Of a DNA stretch of 64,000 nt, positions 54,836 to 63,193 are shown piece by piece. Origin of the DNA: Verrucomicrobiaceae bacterium (GTDB taxonomy: Bacteria > Verrucomicrobiota > Verrucomicrobiia > Verrucomicrobiales > Akkermansiaceae); the NCBI GenBank assembly GCA_027486655.1, contig JAIXOR010000007.1, positions 22,601-86,600 of the forward strand, given 5' to 3'. The notes beneath the pieces are model-generated. The model made no database searches. It was given only the letters and a program-made list of their open reading frames with translations, and was not told the origin of the DNA. How positions within the stretch are numbered: position 1 is the stretch's first letter; each line of letters opens with the position of its first letter. The position numbers and the translations under genes are program-made.

Positions 54836-56965
54836 ATGGACAACGCATCACTCCAAAACCTCCTCAAACGCCTCTGCAAGGTGATGTGGGAGGCCAATAT
54901 CACAAATCCCATCACCTACGTCACCCAAATCAGCTTCCTCATCTTCCTCAAGATGCTGGAGGAGATGGAAACCGAGCGTGGCGGGGAAAACCCGATCTTC
55001 CAGAAGACATCCATCGACGGAGAGCAGGTCGATTTCTCCCGTCTGCGCTGGAGCACTCTCACAAGCGATCCCGACAACGGCCGCATGCTCGCCGCCCTGC
55101 GCGATCTCCTGCCGCGCCTCACCCGCCATCCCGGTTTGTCCATCGCGGCCCGCGCCTTGTTTGAGGACGCCGCCATCGTCATCCCGGACGGAGCAACGCT
55201 GCGCCGTGCCGTGGACATCATCAGCCCTGTGCATTTCCTCAGCGAGGATGCAGATGTGAAGGGCGACCTTTTTGAGATCCTCGTCAATGATCTCGGCAGC
55301 CAGAAAAAGGCCGCCCAGTTCCGCACGCCGCGCCATCTCATCCGCGTCATCGTCGAGATGGTGAACCCACAGATCGGCGAGACCATGTGCGATTCCGCCG
55401 GCGGCACCGGCGGCTTTGCCATCGCCGTCTATGAGCACATCCTGCTGGCGAATACCTCGCCCGAGTTCGTGCGTGAAGTCCCCGCGCCCCATGGCCAGAC
55501 GGTGAAACGCGGTCTCGGCGACAAGCTCACGCCCGCACAATGGAAGTTCCTGCAAAACGGCACCATCCACCTCTTTGAAGGCGACAAGGACATCATCCGC
55601 ATGGCCGCCATGAACGCCGTGCTCCACGGCTTCGACCACAGCCCCATCGTCCGCCGCGATGGCATCGGCGGCAGCGAGGACAAGTGGGACGAGGTGCAGT
55701 TCGACTGCATCGTCGAGAATCCGCCCTTCTCCGGTGCCAGCCAGTCTCCCAAGCGTTCCCTCCGCGTCGGCAAAGGGGACAAATACGTGCTCTTCCTCGC
55801 CGCCGCCATCCGCAGCCTCCGCCAGGGCGGACGCGCCGGTATCGTGCTGCCGAGCGGCATCCTCTTTGGCGACACCACCGCCCACATCGAGGTGAAGAAG
55901 CGACTCCTCGGCGAATGCGAGCTGCAAGCCGTCGTTACGCTGCCAAATGGCATTTTTGAACCTTACACGCCAACGCCAACTTGTTTTCTGATCTTCAAAA
56001 AAACCGGACATCCCACCAAGAAAGTTTGGTTCTACAATGTTATCGGCGATGGGTCTTCGCTCAAGAAGGCGCGGAAATTTGGACCTAAATTTCGCAATGA
56101 CTTTCCCGATCTTCTCGCAAAGTGGCCCAAGCGCAAAACAGAAGAAGATCGTGCGTGGATCGTGCCGGTGGAGACGATCATCGGTAATGGTTATGACATG
56201 AGCCTCCACAGTCTCGGCCTTATCGAGCCGGAGAAAGTGGAGCACGCTGATCCGGAAGACATTCTCGAAAAAATAGTAAAAACACAAAAACAGGCACTGA
56301 AGATTCTGGAGGAAACGCGCAAGCTGGTTCGCGATTGGCGGCGCGAGTATAAGCGGCTGCTCGAAACCGTTCCAACTCGCCCACTTGGAAGCTGCGGCAA
56401 GGTCTATGGCGGCGGCACGCCATCAAAAGACAACACAAGTTACTGGAGCGGAAACATCCCATGGATTACGGCTAAAGAAATGTGGAACCACGAAATCCAC
56501 GATTCCCAGCTGAAGATCAGCGAAGAGGCGTTGAAGGAGAGCACGGCCAAACTCATTCCAGCGAACTCCGTTCTGTTTGTAGTGCGTGGCAGCATCTTGT
56601 TCAAACGTGTGCCGGTTGCAATCAACCGCGTTCCTTGCACGATCAACCAAGACATGAAAGCCATCGTGCCGCATGACTATATTCTCGCAGACTACCTTGC
56701 TCACATGATGTGGGGATCAAATGAAGAACTGAAAGGTCTTGTGGGGACTGCTGGCAACAATGCTGGCAAGTTAGAGACCGCAAAGTGGGCTGCTGTCGAA
56801 ATTCCGGTTCCGGAAACCAAAGAGGAACAACTTCGCATCATTGCAAGTTTGGACGTCTTGAATAAGAAACACGCTGAACTCCTTCGTTTCCATTTGGATG
56901 CCGAAGCTGAACTCGCTGCCTTTACACCAGCGTTGCTGGCAAAGGCCTTCCGTGGAGAACTCTGA
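54836..56965 (+). CDS. hsdM: Type I modification methylase HsdM fused to a half-size HsdS
   Basis: 709 residues. Residues 1-150 form the HsdM N-terminal domain; the N6-adenine methylase core has D186-SAGGTGG (SAM site) and N295-P-P-F (catalytic). From about residue 511 an HsdS-like target-recognition domain follows: RPLGSCGKVYGGGTPSKDN, WSGNIPWITAKEMW and ending IIASLDVLNKKHAELL with LAKAFRGEL. Only one target-recognition domain is present, whereas a full HsdS has two, so a dimer would read a palindromic or symmetric site. From about 55940 the DNA becomes visibly AT-richer than the HsdM core. Modifies and, with HsdR, restricts. Confidence 0.9.
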   Translation: MDNASLQNLLKRLCKVMWEANITNPITYVTQISFLIFLKMLEEMETERGGENPIFQKTSIDGEQVDFSRLRWSTLTSDPDNGRMLAALRDLLPRLTRHPGLSIAARALFEDAAIVIPDGATLRRAVDIISPVHFLSEDADVKGDLFEILVNDLGSQKKAAQFRTPRHLIRVIVEMVNPQIGETMCDSAGGTGGFAIAVYEHILLANTSPEFVREVPAPHGQTVKRGLGDKLTPAQWKFLQNGTIHLFEGDKDIIRMAAMNAVLHGFDHSPIVRRDGIGGSEDKWDEVQFDCIVENPPFSGASQSPKRSLRVGKGDKYVLFLAAAIRSLRQGGRAGIVLPSGILFGDTTAHIEVKKRLLGECELQAVVTLPNGIFEPYTPTPTCFLIFKKTGHPTKKVWFYNVIGDGSSLKKARKFGPKFRNDFPDLLAKWPKRKTEEDRAWIVPVETIIGNGYDMSLHSLGLIEPEKVEHADPEDILEKIVKTQKQALKILEETRKLVRDWRREYKRLLETVPTRPLGSCGKVYGGGTPSKDNTSYWSGNIPWITAKEMWNHEIHDSQLKISEEALKESTAKLIPANSVLFVVRGSILFKRVPVAINRVPCTINQDMKAIVPHDYILADYLAHMMWGSNEELKGLVGTAGNNAGKLETAKWAAVEIPVPETKEEQLRIIASLDVLNKKHAELLRFHLDAEAELAAFTPALLAKAFRGEL

Positions 56966-56966
56966 C

Positions 56967-57332
56967 ATGTCCCTCAGTCCCAAATCCCGCACGATTCTCT
57001 CGGCCATCGCCGAGGGCCGCAGCTACGAGCAGATCCTCGCAGCACATCCGGCATGGACGTACCACGACATCTTCACCGCCGCCGCCGAAGCCCTCGGCAG
57101 CGGGACGAAACATGATGACAAGGAGAAGGCTTATGACGTGGAGACGATCCGCAGCGAACACCCGGATGCCTATCGAAAGTGGGATGATGCGCAGGATCGG
57201 GAACTCCGCCAGTTCCATGCCGAAGGATTGTCGGTGGATGAGATCGCGGAATTGATGCGCCGCCAGCCCGGCGGCATTCGCAGCCGGTTGACCAAGCTCG
57301 GCCTCATCGGCCCCGGCGCGAAACCGGACTGA
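56967..57332 (+). CDS. Small HTH-like protein in the restriction island (DUF433-like)
   Basis: 121 residues from ATG 56967, one base after the HsdM-HsdS stop. Residues 1-45 (SRTILSAIAEGRSYEQILAA, HPAWTYHDIFTAAAEAL) resemble DUF433-type helix-turn-helix domains often found in antitoxins; residues 75-115 (KWDDAQDRELRQFHAEGLSV, DEIAELMRRQPGGIRSRL) look like a second SANT/HTH domain. Possibly a regulator or antitoxin of the operon. Its position between modification genes and the ATPase gene suggests co-regulation of both halves of the island. Family assignment is tentative. Confidence 0.6.
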   Translation: MSLSPKSRTILSAIAEGRSYEQILAAHPAWTYHDIFTAAAEALGSGTKHDDKEKAYDVETIRSEHPDAYRKWDDAQDRELRQFHAEGLSVDEIAELMRRQPGGIRSRLTKLGLIGPGAKPD

Positions 57333-57349
57333 ACTCCAAGTTGCAGCCA

Positions 57350-58216
57350 ATGGTCACGATCACCGTTCCCCGCATCAATGACACAGAATGGGATTTCCGC
57401 ACCCTTTGGCGGATCTGGGGCCAGGCATCCACTGCGGAATACGAGGTCTGCCTGGATTTCGAAAGATGCGATTTCCTACGCGCCAATGCCGTAGCCTTTC
57501 TCGGCGGACTGATCCGGCTTTTGCAGTATCGCGGGACCAAAGTATGGATTCGCAATGTGGGACCATCCATACGTCCCAATCTGCTCAAGAACGGTTTTCT
57601 TCCGACTTTCGCGGGAGAAACTCACCCGGGAAATGGCAATACGGTTCCTTTCCGCGAGGATTGGGAGAGAGACTCCGCGGGCTACGAGGGCTACCTTTCG
57701 CACCGATGGCTGGGACAAGGTTGGGTGGGAGTGAGCCCGAAACTCCGCGATGCCATCGTCGAGCGGGTGGCGGAAGGGTATCAGAACGCTTTCGATCATT
57801 CCGAATCTCCGATCGGCACATACACCTGCGGCCAGTTTTATCCCAATCTGGAAGTACTTCAGCTCGCCATCGTCGATTTCGGAGTAGGGATTCCGTCGAA
57901 TGTCCGCCGCCACCTTGGCGATTTTGAGAAATCCGCAAAGGACTGCATGGCTTGGGCGGTTGTCCCCGGTCACACGACCTCCACGGCGGCCCTGAGCCGT
58001 GGCGTGGGGCTGGATCTGCTGCGCGATTTTCTCCAGACCAACGGCGGGAAACTTGAAATCCTCAGCCACGACGGCTATATTTCATTTGACCAAACGGGGA
58101 TTTCCACGCGTATTCTGCCCCACGCCTTCGAGGGTACCATGGTGAACATCCGAATTCGCTGCGACGAAAACTATTACTGCCTCGCTTCGGAAAACGTATC
58201 CGATGTGAAATTCTGA
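57350..58216 (+). CDS. STAS-GHKL ATPase fusion protein
   Basis: 288 residues from ATG 57350 (an in-frame TTG lies at 57341). Residues 1-75 look like a STAS domain (VCLDFERCDFLRANAVAFLG, then LLQYRGTKVWIRNVG). From about 130 a GHKL ATPase fold follows with N-box E142...N146-AFDH, G1-box D176-F-G-V-G180 and G2-box R217-GVGLDLL. No phosphoacceptor His domain or receiver is present, so it is more like an anti-sigma-factor-type kinase or conformational ATPase than a two-component histidine kinase. The STAS-like protein and PIN protein genes follow immediately. Known STAS/GHKL pairs in Bacillus control sigma factors by partner switching; here a nuclease partner is proposed. Confidence 0.75.
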   Translation: MVTITVPRINDTEWDFRTLWRIWGQASTAEYEVCLDFERCDFLRANAVAFLGGLIRLLQYRGTKVWIRNVGPSIRPNLLKNGFLPTFAGETHPGNGNTVPFREDWERDSAGYEGYLSHRWLGQGWVGVSPKLRDAIVERVAEGYQNAFDHSESPIGTYTCGQFYPNLEVLQLAIVDFGVGIPSNVRRHLGDFEKSAKDCMAWAVVPGHTTSTAALSRGVGLDLLRDFLQTNGGKLEILSHDGYISFDQTGISTRILPHAFEGTMVNIRIRCDENYYCLASENVSDVKF

Positions 58217-58229
58217 ACCCCCTCAAGCC

Positions 58230-58574
58230 ATGAAAATCCTAGTCCGAGACCTGACCGGCGAACTCTGCATGACCTACGAAGGAGGAGAAACCCTCCTCGG
58301 CCGCATCCGCGAAGGCCTTGCCCTGTCCGAGCCCGTGGAAGTAAATTTCGCCGGAACGCGCATCCACATGTCGCCGTATTTCAACGCCAGCATCGTCGCG
58401 CTGCTGGCGGATCACACGCTCGACCAGATCCGGGTGCGGGTGACGATCCACAATCTTCCCGAACAAGCGGTGAAGACCCTCAAGCGCTGCCTTGAGGTGG
58501 GAGTGGAGCACTACTCCAAGCCCGAGGTCCGGGAGCGCATGCAACAGATCCTCGACGCCCACGCAGCCGCCTGA
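58230..58574 (+). CDS. DUF4325 STAS-like protein
   Basis: 114 residues. The motif IHMSPYFNASIVALL at about residues 45-60, with GRIREGLALSEPVEVNFAG before it, matches the DUF4325 STAS-like family, which is often paired with GHKL ATPases. The gene starts 13 bases after the ATPase gene and its stop overlaps the PIN gene ATG by one base (TGATG), implying tight co-translation. Possible role: the target or antagonist in a partner switch with the STAS-ATPase and the PIN protein. Confidence 0.78.
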   Translation: MKILVRDLTGELCMTYEGGETLLGRIREGLALSEPVEVNFAGTRIHMSPYFNASIVALLADHTLDQIRVRVTIHNLPEQAVKTLKRCLEVGVEHYSKPEVRERMQQILDAHAAA

Positions 58575-59209
58575 TGCCCAACTACACGGTCCAAGCCGAC
58601 GTGGTGGACATCACCAGCGACACGCCGTTGGCCACAGATGCATTCTGGGTGGATACCAACGTCTGGTATTGGCAGACCTACAGCCGTGCTTCGATGCGTC
58701 CGCCGCGTATGCAGCCGAAACCTTGGCAGGTCACCAATTATCCCGGATATCTTCAAAAATGCGTCATCGCAGGAAGCGCGCTGCATTGGATCGGCCTATC
58801 CCTTTCCGAACTCGGCAGGCTGATCGAGGATGGTGAGAAGGAAATTGCGGAAAGTGCCGGTGTTATTCCTCCCAGAACGTCATCCAAAACCTTCCGCCAT
58901 GATTTTCCGAATGAGCGTTCCGGCGTGGTCACGGAAATCGAGAACGCTTGGGCAGCCATCGAAACCATTGCGACACCGCTTCATCTTTTTGTGGATCAGC
59001 CATTTGTGACGCGAGCCCTCGTCGGATTTCGCACGAGCGCATTGGACGCCTACGATCAATTCTGCCGCCTTGCACTCCAGCACCACGGAATCACACAAGT
59101 TCTCTCAGACGATGGCGATTTTTGTACCGTGCCGGGAATCACGGTCTTCACCGCGAATCGTGGTGTGATCGCTGCGGCGACCACGCAGGGAAAGCTTCTT
59201 GTTCGATAG
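58574..59209 (+). CDS. PIN-domain protein (putative ribonuclease effector)
   Basis: 211 residues. PIN-type acidic residues: D27 and N29 in FWVDTNVWYW, Glu79 in LSLSELGRLIE, Asp158/161 in LDAYDQFCR, and the closing VLSDDGDF with TVPGITVFTANR. Such proteins are Mg2+-dependent RNases, often toxins. Translationally coupled to the DUF4325 gene, so the STAS pair may control it. The stop codon lies at the right edge of the island (59207-59209), directly abutting the displaced tyrS end. No transmembrane or signal region; cytoplasmic. Confidence 0.75.
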   Translation: MPNYTVQADVVDITSDTPLATDAFWVDTNVWYWQTYSRASMRPPRMQPKPWQVTNYPGYLQKCVIAGSALHWIGLSLSELGRLIEDGEKEIAESAGVIPPRTSSKTFRHDFPNERSGVVTEIENAWAAIETIATPLHLFVDQPFVTRALVGFRTSALDAYDQFCRLALQHHGITQVLSDDGDFCTVPGITVFTANRGVIAAATTQGKLLVR

Positions 59210-59409
59210 CAATCACCAGCCTCACCGCCCACACTTTCCCAGCCGCCTACGGCCTGGAAAAATCCAATGGCGAGCTGCGCAAGCAGTTCATCACCACCGG
59301 ATCCGTCCAGCTCAACGGTGGCAAACTCACCGATCCCAACGCCGCTGTCTCTCCGAGCGCCGGTGATGTGCTCAAGCTCTCGAAGAAGCACGCAGTTCGT
59401 TTCGTCTGA
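59206..59409 (+). pseudogene. tyrS: Displaced native 3' end of tyrS (S4 domain remnant)
   Basis: In one frame this 204-base stretch encodes ITSLTAHTFPAAYGLEKSNG, then ELRKQFITTGSVQLNGGKLT and LKLSKKHAVRFV before a TGA. It matches the last 65 residues of TyrS (47 identical) and has the GC-rich codon use of the host. It has no start and is not part of any complete gene. It is the original end of the host tyrS, cut off by the island. Confidence 0.92.
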
Positions 59410-59426
59410 GCCCCCGCCGGAGCCGC

Positions 59427-60674
59427 TCAGCCTCCGGCCTTGGCGAACTCGACCTTGATTCCCTTCTTCCGCATCGCGGCGGCGAATTCCTTTTCGAGGT
59501 CCGCATAGCTCCGGCCGTCCAGCAGCACGCGCCGGGCCTCGTCCTCGGAGGCTCCTTCCTGGAGTTTGCGGATGCACGCCTTGACCCGGGCGGCGTCGCC
59601 CTTGCCGTCGAGGTTGATGAAGAAATAGGTCAGCAGGAGGCCGAGGCCGTAGTTGCGGTTTCCATCCTGATAGAAGGTCGGCTGGTCCCAGGTCATGAAC
59701 TCCTCGAGGTGGGCCATCACGATCTCCTCACCCAGGGCCCTGCCGCCGTTTTCCTTCTTCCCGAAGGCGGTCGCATAACTGAGGAGCGCCTTCGGCTGCT
59801 TGCTGAATGAAAAGGTCCCCGCCCGGTAGGGTGCGCACGCCATGTACTCGGCAAAGCCCTCGACCATCCACATGCCGGCCATCCCGTGCAGATCCGCCCA
59901 GAGCTGGTGGGTGATTTCGTGATAGAGCGTGTGGAAGTCGCCATCGAAATCAAACATGTATCCGGATCCCACCTTCTTCACCCCGAGCGCCTCCAAAGGC
60001 ACCATGAACACATCCTCGGCTCCCAGATACACCCCGGCGGAACCCGGCAGGCCTCCGGCCGCGCGGTATTGCTCCATGGTCTCGAACAGCCTGGCATTGA
60101 GCTTCGCCGCCTTGGTTGACCGCGTCCGGCGGTTGTTGAGCGGGATGTCATGATGGGCGCGGTGGCAGGCCTCGAACATCGTCGCCACCTTGGAGAGCAG
60201 GCTGGGCCTCATCAACACATTGCAGGTGAACCGGAAGTGTTCGCTTTCATACACATATCTCCCCGCATCCTTGTCTTCCTCCACGACGCTGAGGGCCGCT
60301 TCCCCGCCGACTCCTGCGGAATCCGGCCAAGCCGCCTCGAAGTTCGCCGTCGATGCCTCGTAACCCGCGAGCATCGCCCCTGCCTGACCCGCAGGGACGG
60401 CTGTCTTTTCCGGGGTTGTGCCAGTGGGGGACGCGGCTTCCCTGGATTTGAGATACTCGTGGTCCGCGGCGGCGAGCTTCGCCACGGGCACCTCGAAGAT
60501 CTTCCCATCGGCACGACGGATCCGCGCCGTGGTTTCGGTGGCTGAAATCAAGGCCCCATCGAACTTCCGCCCGCCCAGGTCGGTCCACGTCCGCACTTCC
60601 TCCGCTGCAAGGGAAACGGGTAATGAAAACCCGAGAATGCAAAGCATCACGAACAGGGTCACCCGTCCGGACAT
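59427..60674 (-). CDS. Exported SHD1-domain protein with zinc-protease-like HExxH domain
   Basis: About 415 residues from ATG 60674 with a signal peptide (FVMLCILGFSLPVSLA). Residues 22-70 form an SHD1 (SLA1 homology) domain: RTWTDLGGRKFDGALI, then RIRRADGKIFEVPVAKL. A C-terminal domain has H252-E-x-x-H256 in LYHEITHQLWADLHG and a downstream Glu in VEGFAEYMA, as in DUF1570/peptidase MA-like gluzincins. SHD1 plus DUF1570 is a frequent Planctomycetes/Verrucomicrobia architecture. A hairpin at 59416-59438 overlaps its stop codon. Convergent with the tyrS remnant. Confidence 0.82.
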   Translation of the reverse strand: MSGRVTLFVMLCILGFSLPVSLAAEEVRTWTDLGGRKFDGALISATETTARIRRADGKIFEVPVAKLAAADHEYLKSREAASPTGTTPEKTAVPAGQAGAMLAGYEASTANFEAAWPDSAGVGGEAALSVVEEDKDAGRYVYESEHFRFTCNVLMRPSLLSKVATMFEACHRAHHDIPLNNRRTRSTKAAKLNARLFETMEQYRAAGGLPGSAGVYLGAEDVFMVPLEALGVKKVGSGYMFDFDGDFHTLYHEITHQLWADLHGMAGMWMVEGFAEYMACAPYRAGTFSFSKQPKALLSYATAFGKKENGGRALGEEIVMAHLEEFMTWDQPTFYQDGNRNYGLGLLLTYFFINLDGKGDAARVKACIRKLQEGASEDEARRVLLDGRSYADLEKEFAAAMRKKGIKVEFAKAGG

Positions 60675-60818
60675 GGCGGGCGAGGTGCCACGAAAGCGGT
60701 CGCGCGATTCCCCCAGGCGATCGATCCATGGAATGTCACGGCCCGCGTCCAATCCGGATTTCATGCCGGCATGCTAACTCGATGGGCTTTATTGCCAATC
60801 GTTAAAACCTGTGCCGGA

Positions 60819-63095
60819 TCACGGAGACTCCACATGGATGCCCGCATCGATGGCCTGGCCGCCGGAAACCTGTTTGCAGTGGATGGCCAGCACGTTGCGG
60901 CCTTCGAGAATGCGTTCCGATGGAATGGAGACCTCGACGTATCCGGTGGTGAATCCCGCCAAAGTCGCGATCGGCACACCGTTCAGAAACACCTTCGCAT
61001 CTTCATCATGATGAATCCGCAGCACGGCCGATCCCTTCACCGGTCCCTTGTGCTCAAACTCCGCGCGCAGCCAGATCTCGGGTCCCGTCCATTCACTGCG
61101 AATCTGGATGCCGGGTGTTCCCTGGCTCCCGAATCCGCCCGGGCCGCGTTGCCAGGAGGCATCGGCGAAATCCGTTTTCTCCCAGCCATCCGCAGGGCGC
61201 TCGGTCGTGAACCGCCACAGCCTGCCCTCCGCTTCCGAGGTGGGCAGCAGCACCCGCAGGTCCACAACGTCCGGAGTGGATAGGAGTTTTCTCGACCGCT
61301 CCATCACCCAGGCGGGATCGATTTTCCGCGTCCGGTCATAGGCCAGCAATCCGTTGACTTCCATCTCCACATCGGTGGTCTGCGTGTAGACTCCGGCGGC
61401 GATTCCACGTTTTCTGAGTGCACACAGGATATCGATCGATCGGCTGAAGCGGTCCTTCCATTCGTCGAGGGATTTCGGAAGGCCCCCATACCCCCAGTTG
61501 CCCTTGTCCTTGCGCCACAAGTGACCCTCCAGCGGCCATCCGTGACCGCCGAACTCGCCCACCACTTTCACAAAGGAACTGAAACGGGGATCCTCCAACG
61601 GGAAATCCGGATCCGGGTAGTTGTGGTGGTCCGCAATGTCACCCACCGGCATGAAGTTTCCTCCGGAGGCAATGTTCACTGCACGGCTGGGATCGAGCGC
61701 GGATGCCATTCCGCCAACCTCCATCGTCCGGTGCTGCCCCCAGGCCTCGTTGAACGGCACCCAGACCGCCACGCAGGGATGGTCCCGCAGGTGATCCACC
61801 ATGCGCCGGTATTCGGTCACGAACTGTTCGTGGGCCTCGTCCGGCCAGATTCCATCCTTCGGCGCGGGAGCCATCCGTGTCCATGGCGGATTGGATCCTT
61901 TGGGCTCGGTGTTCGGTCCATATCCCATGCTGACCTGGTCCTGCCAGACCATCATGCCAAGTCGGTCGCAGTGATGATAATATCTCCGCGGCTCCACCTT
62001 GATGTGCTTGCGGATCATGTTGAAACCACAGGCTTTCAGAAACTCGATGTCGGATAGCATCGCCGCATCGGATGGAGGCGTCAGAAGCCCGTCCGGCCAC
62101 CACCCCTGATCCAAGGGACCCCAGTGGAACACAGGCTTGCCATTCAAAGTGAGCCGCCAGTGGCCGTTGGCGTCCTTCACCCGCCCGTATTCACGAAGCG
62201 CCGCATAAGAGGTCACCCGATCGACAACCTCGCCTTCTCGCGAAACCGTTACCTCGATCTGATAGAGAAACGGATCCTCCGGCGACCAGGGTTTCACTTC
62301 GGATAGCTGGATGCGGGTGTTGGTGCCGGGTGTGAGCGTCGCCTGACCCACGGGGGAGGTGCCGGAGCGGATCGTCGCTTCGATGCGTTCGTTTCCAAGC
62401 GCCACGCCGTCGAGATCCACCTGGATGCCGAGGGTTCCGCTGCGTACATCCGGCGTGAAGTCGAGATCGCGGATGGCCCTCTGCGGAACCTCTTCCAACC
62501 AGACAGTCTGCCAGATTCCCGACACGCGGGTGTACCAGATCCCGCCGGGCCGCAGCTTCTGCTTTCCGTGGAGCTGGAATCCCTCGGTGGCATCATGCAC
62601 GCGGACGACCAGTTCGTTTCCCTCCGCACGAAGCGCACGGCTGATATCGAATGAAAACGGAGTGTGACCCCCGCGATGGCGGCCCACCTCGACGCCGTTC
62701 ACCCAAACGGTGGCCTCGTAATCGACTGCCTCAAAATGCAGCAGCGTGCGCTTCCCACCCGTCGCCGCAGGCAGGCTCCTCCGATACCAAAGCGATTGGT
62801 CCGGCTCGACAAGGCGACCCACACCGGAAAGCGCGGACTCCGGGCAAAACGGCACAAGGATCTCGCCGTCCCAAGCGGCGGGAATCTTCGCATCCCTCGG
62901 GGCTATCGCATACGTCCAGAGGCCGTTCAGGTTGGTCCAGTTGGAGCGTTGCAATTGCGGCCTGGGATACTCGCTCCACGCATTTTCCGGAGTCACTTGA
63001 GCTGCCCATGGAGTCCGCATGGATCCGTCCACCGGTTTCCACGCGGCCATCGAGATCGTTGCCGAGGCAATAAGAAGCGAAAGGGTTTTCTTCAT
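60819..63095 (-). CDS. Exported GH2 glycosidase (beta-galactosidase/beta-glucuronidase-like)
   Basis: 758 residues with a signal peptide (MKKTLSLLIASATISMAA). GH2 sugar-binding domain at 45-200 (LLHFEAVDYEATVWVNGVEVG, HRGGHTPFSFDI), beta-sandwich, then the TIM barrel with acid/base Glu450 in VPFNEAWGQ and nucleophile Glu514 in VVGEFGGHGWP. A C-terminal region (residues 640-758) resembles a second jellyroll ending in GRNVLAIHCKQ. Exported glycosidase for plant or algal polymers; exact specificity not readable. Confidence 0.87.
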   Translation of the reverse strand: MKKTLSLLIASATISMAAWKPVDGSMRTPWAAQVTPENAWSEYPRPQLQRSNWTNLNGLWTYAIAPRDAKIPAAWDGEILVPFCPESALSGVGRLVEPDQSLWYRRSLPAATGGKRTLLHFEAVDYEATVWVNGVEVGRHRGGHTPFSFDISRALRAEGNELVVRVHDATEGFQLHGKQKLRPGGIWYTRVSGIWQTVWLEEVPQRAIRDLDFTPDVRSGTLGIQVDLDGVALGNERIEATIRSGTSPVGQATLTPGTNTRIQLSEVKPWSPEDPFLYQIEVTVSREGEVVDRVTSYAALREYGRVKDANGHWRLTLNGKPVFHWGPLDQGWWPDGLLTPPSDAAMLSDIEFLKACGFNMIRKHIKVEPRRYYHHCDRLGMMVWQDQVSMGYGPNTEPKGSNPPWTRMAPAPKDGIWPDEAHEQFVTEYRRMVDHLRDHPCVAVWVPFNEAWGQHRTMEVGGMASALDPSRAVNIASGGNFMPVGDIADHHNYPDPDFPLEDPRFSSFVKVVGEFGGHGWPLEGHLWRKDKGNWGYGGLPKSLDEWKDRFSRSIDILCALRKRGIAAGVYTQTTDVEMEVNGLLAYDRTRKIDPAWVMERSRKLLSTPDVVDLRVLLPTSEAEGRLWRFTTERPADGWEKTDFADASWQRGPGGFGSQGTPGIQIRSEWTGPEIWLRAEFEHKGPVKGSAVLRIHHDEDAKVFLNGVPIATLAGFTTGYVEVSIPSERILEGRNVLAIHCKQVSGGQAIDAGIHVESP

Positions 63096-63193
63096 GGCGG
63101 AGATCCTACGCGGCCACGGCTGGCCGCTTGTCAGAGGATCCTGAGCATGTCCGGATCGCTGGAGTGGGGGTGTTCCTCTGGCGGGTGCCTGCT

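Larger units (their letters stand above)
52216..59206 (+). mobile_element. 7-kb defence island inserted in the 3' end of tyrS
   Basis: The left boundary is near 52216, where tyrS codon use changes; the right boundary is near 59206, where the displaced tyrS end begins. The 3' end of tyrS (about 200 bases) is therefore duplicated as a diverged direct repeat at the two edges. Cargo in order: replacement tyrS end, HsdR, HsdM-HsdS fusion, small HTH-like protein, STAS-GHKL ATPase, DUF4325 protein, PIN-domain protein, all on the plus strand. No integrase, transposase or exact short direct repeats are seen, so homologous recombination between tyrS genes or an integrase acting in trans is likely. Confidence 0.82.

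Noticed and set aside
59416..59438. Hairpin GCCGGAG/CTCCGGC as a terminator
   Set aside because: It overlaps the DUF1570 stop codon, has only a 7-base stem and no T-run on either side, so it is not listed as a terminator.
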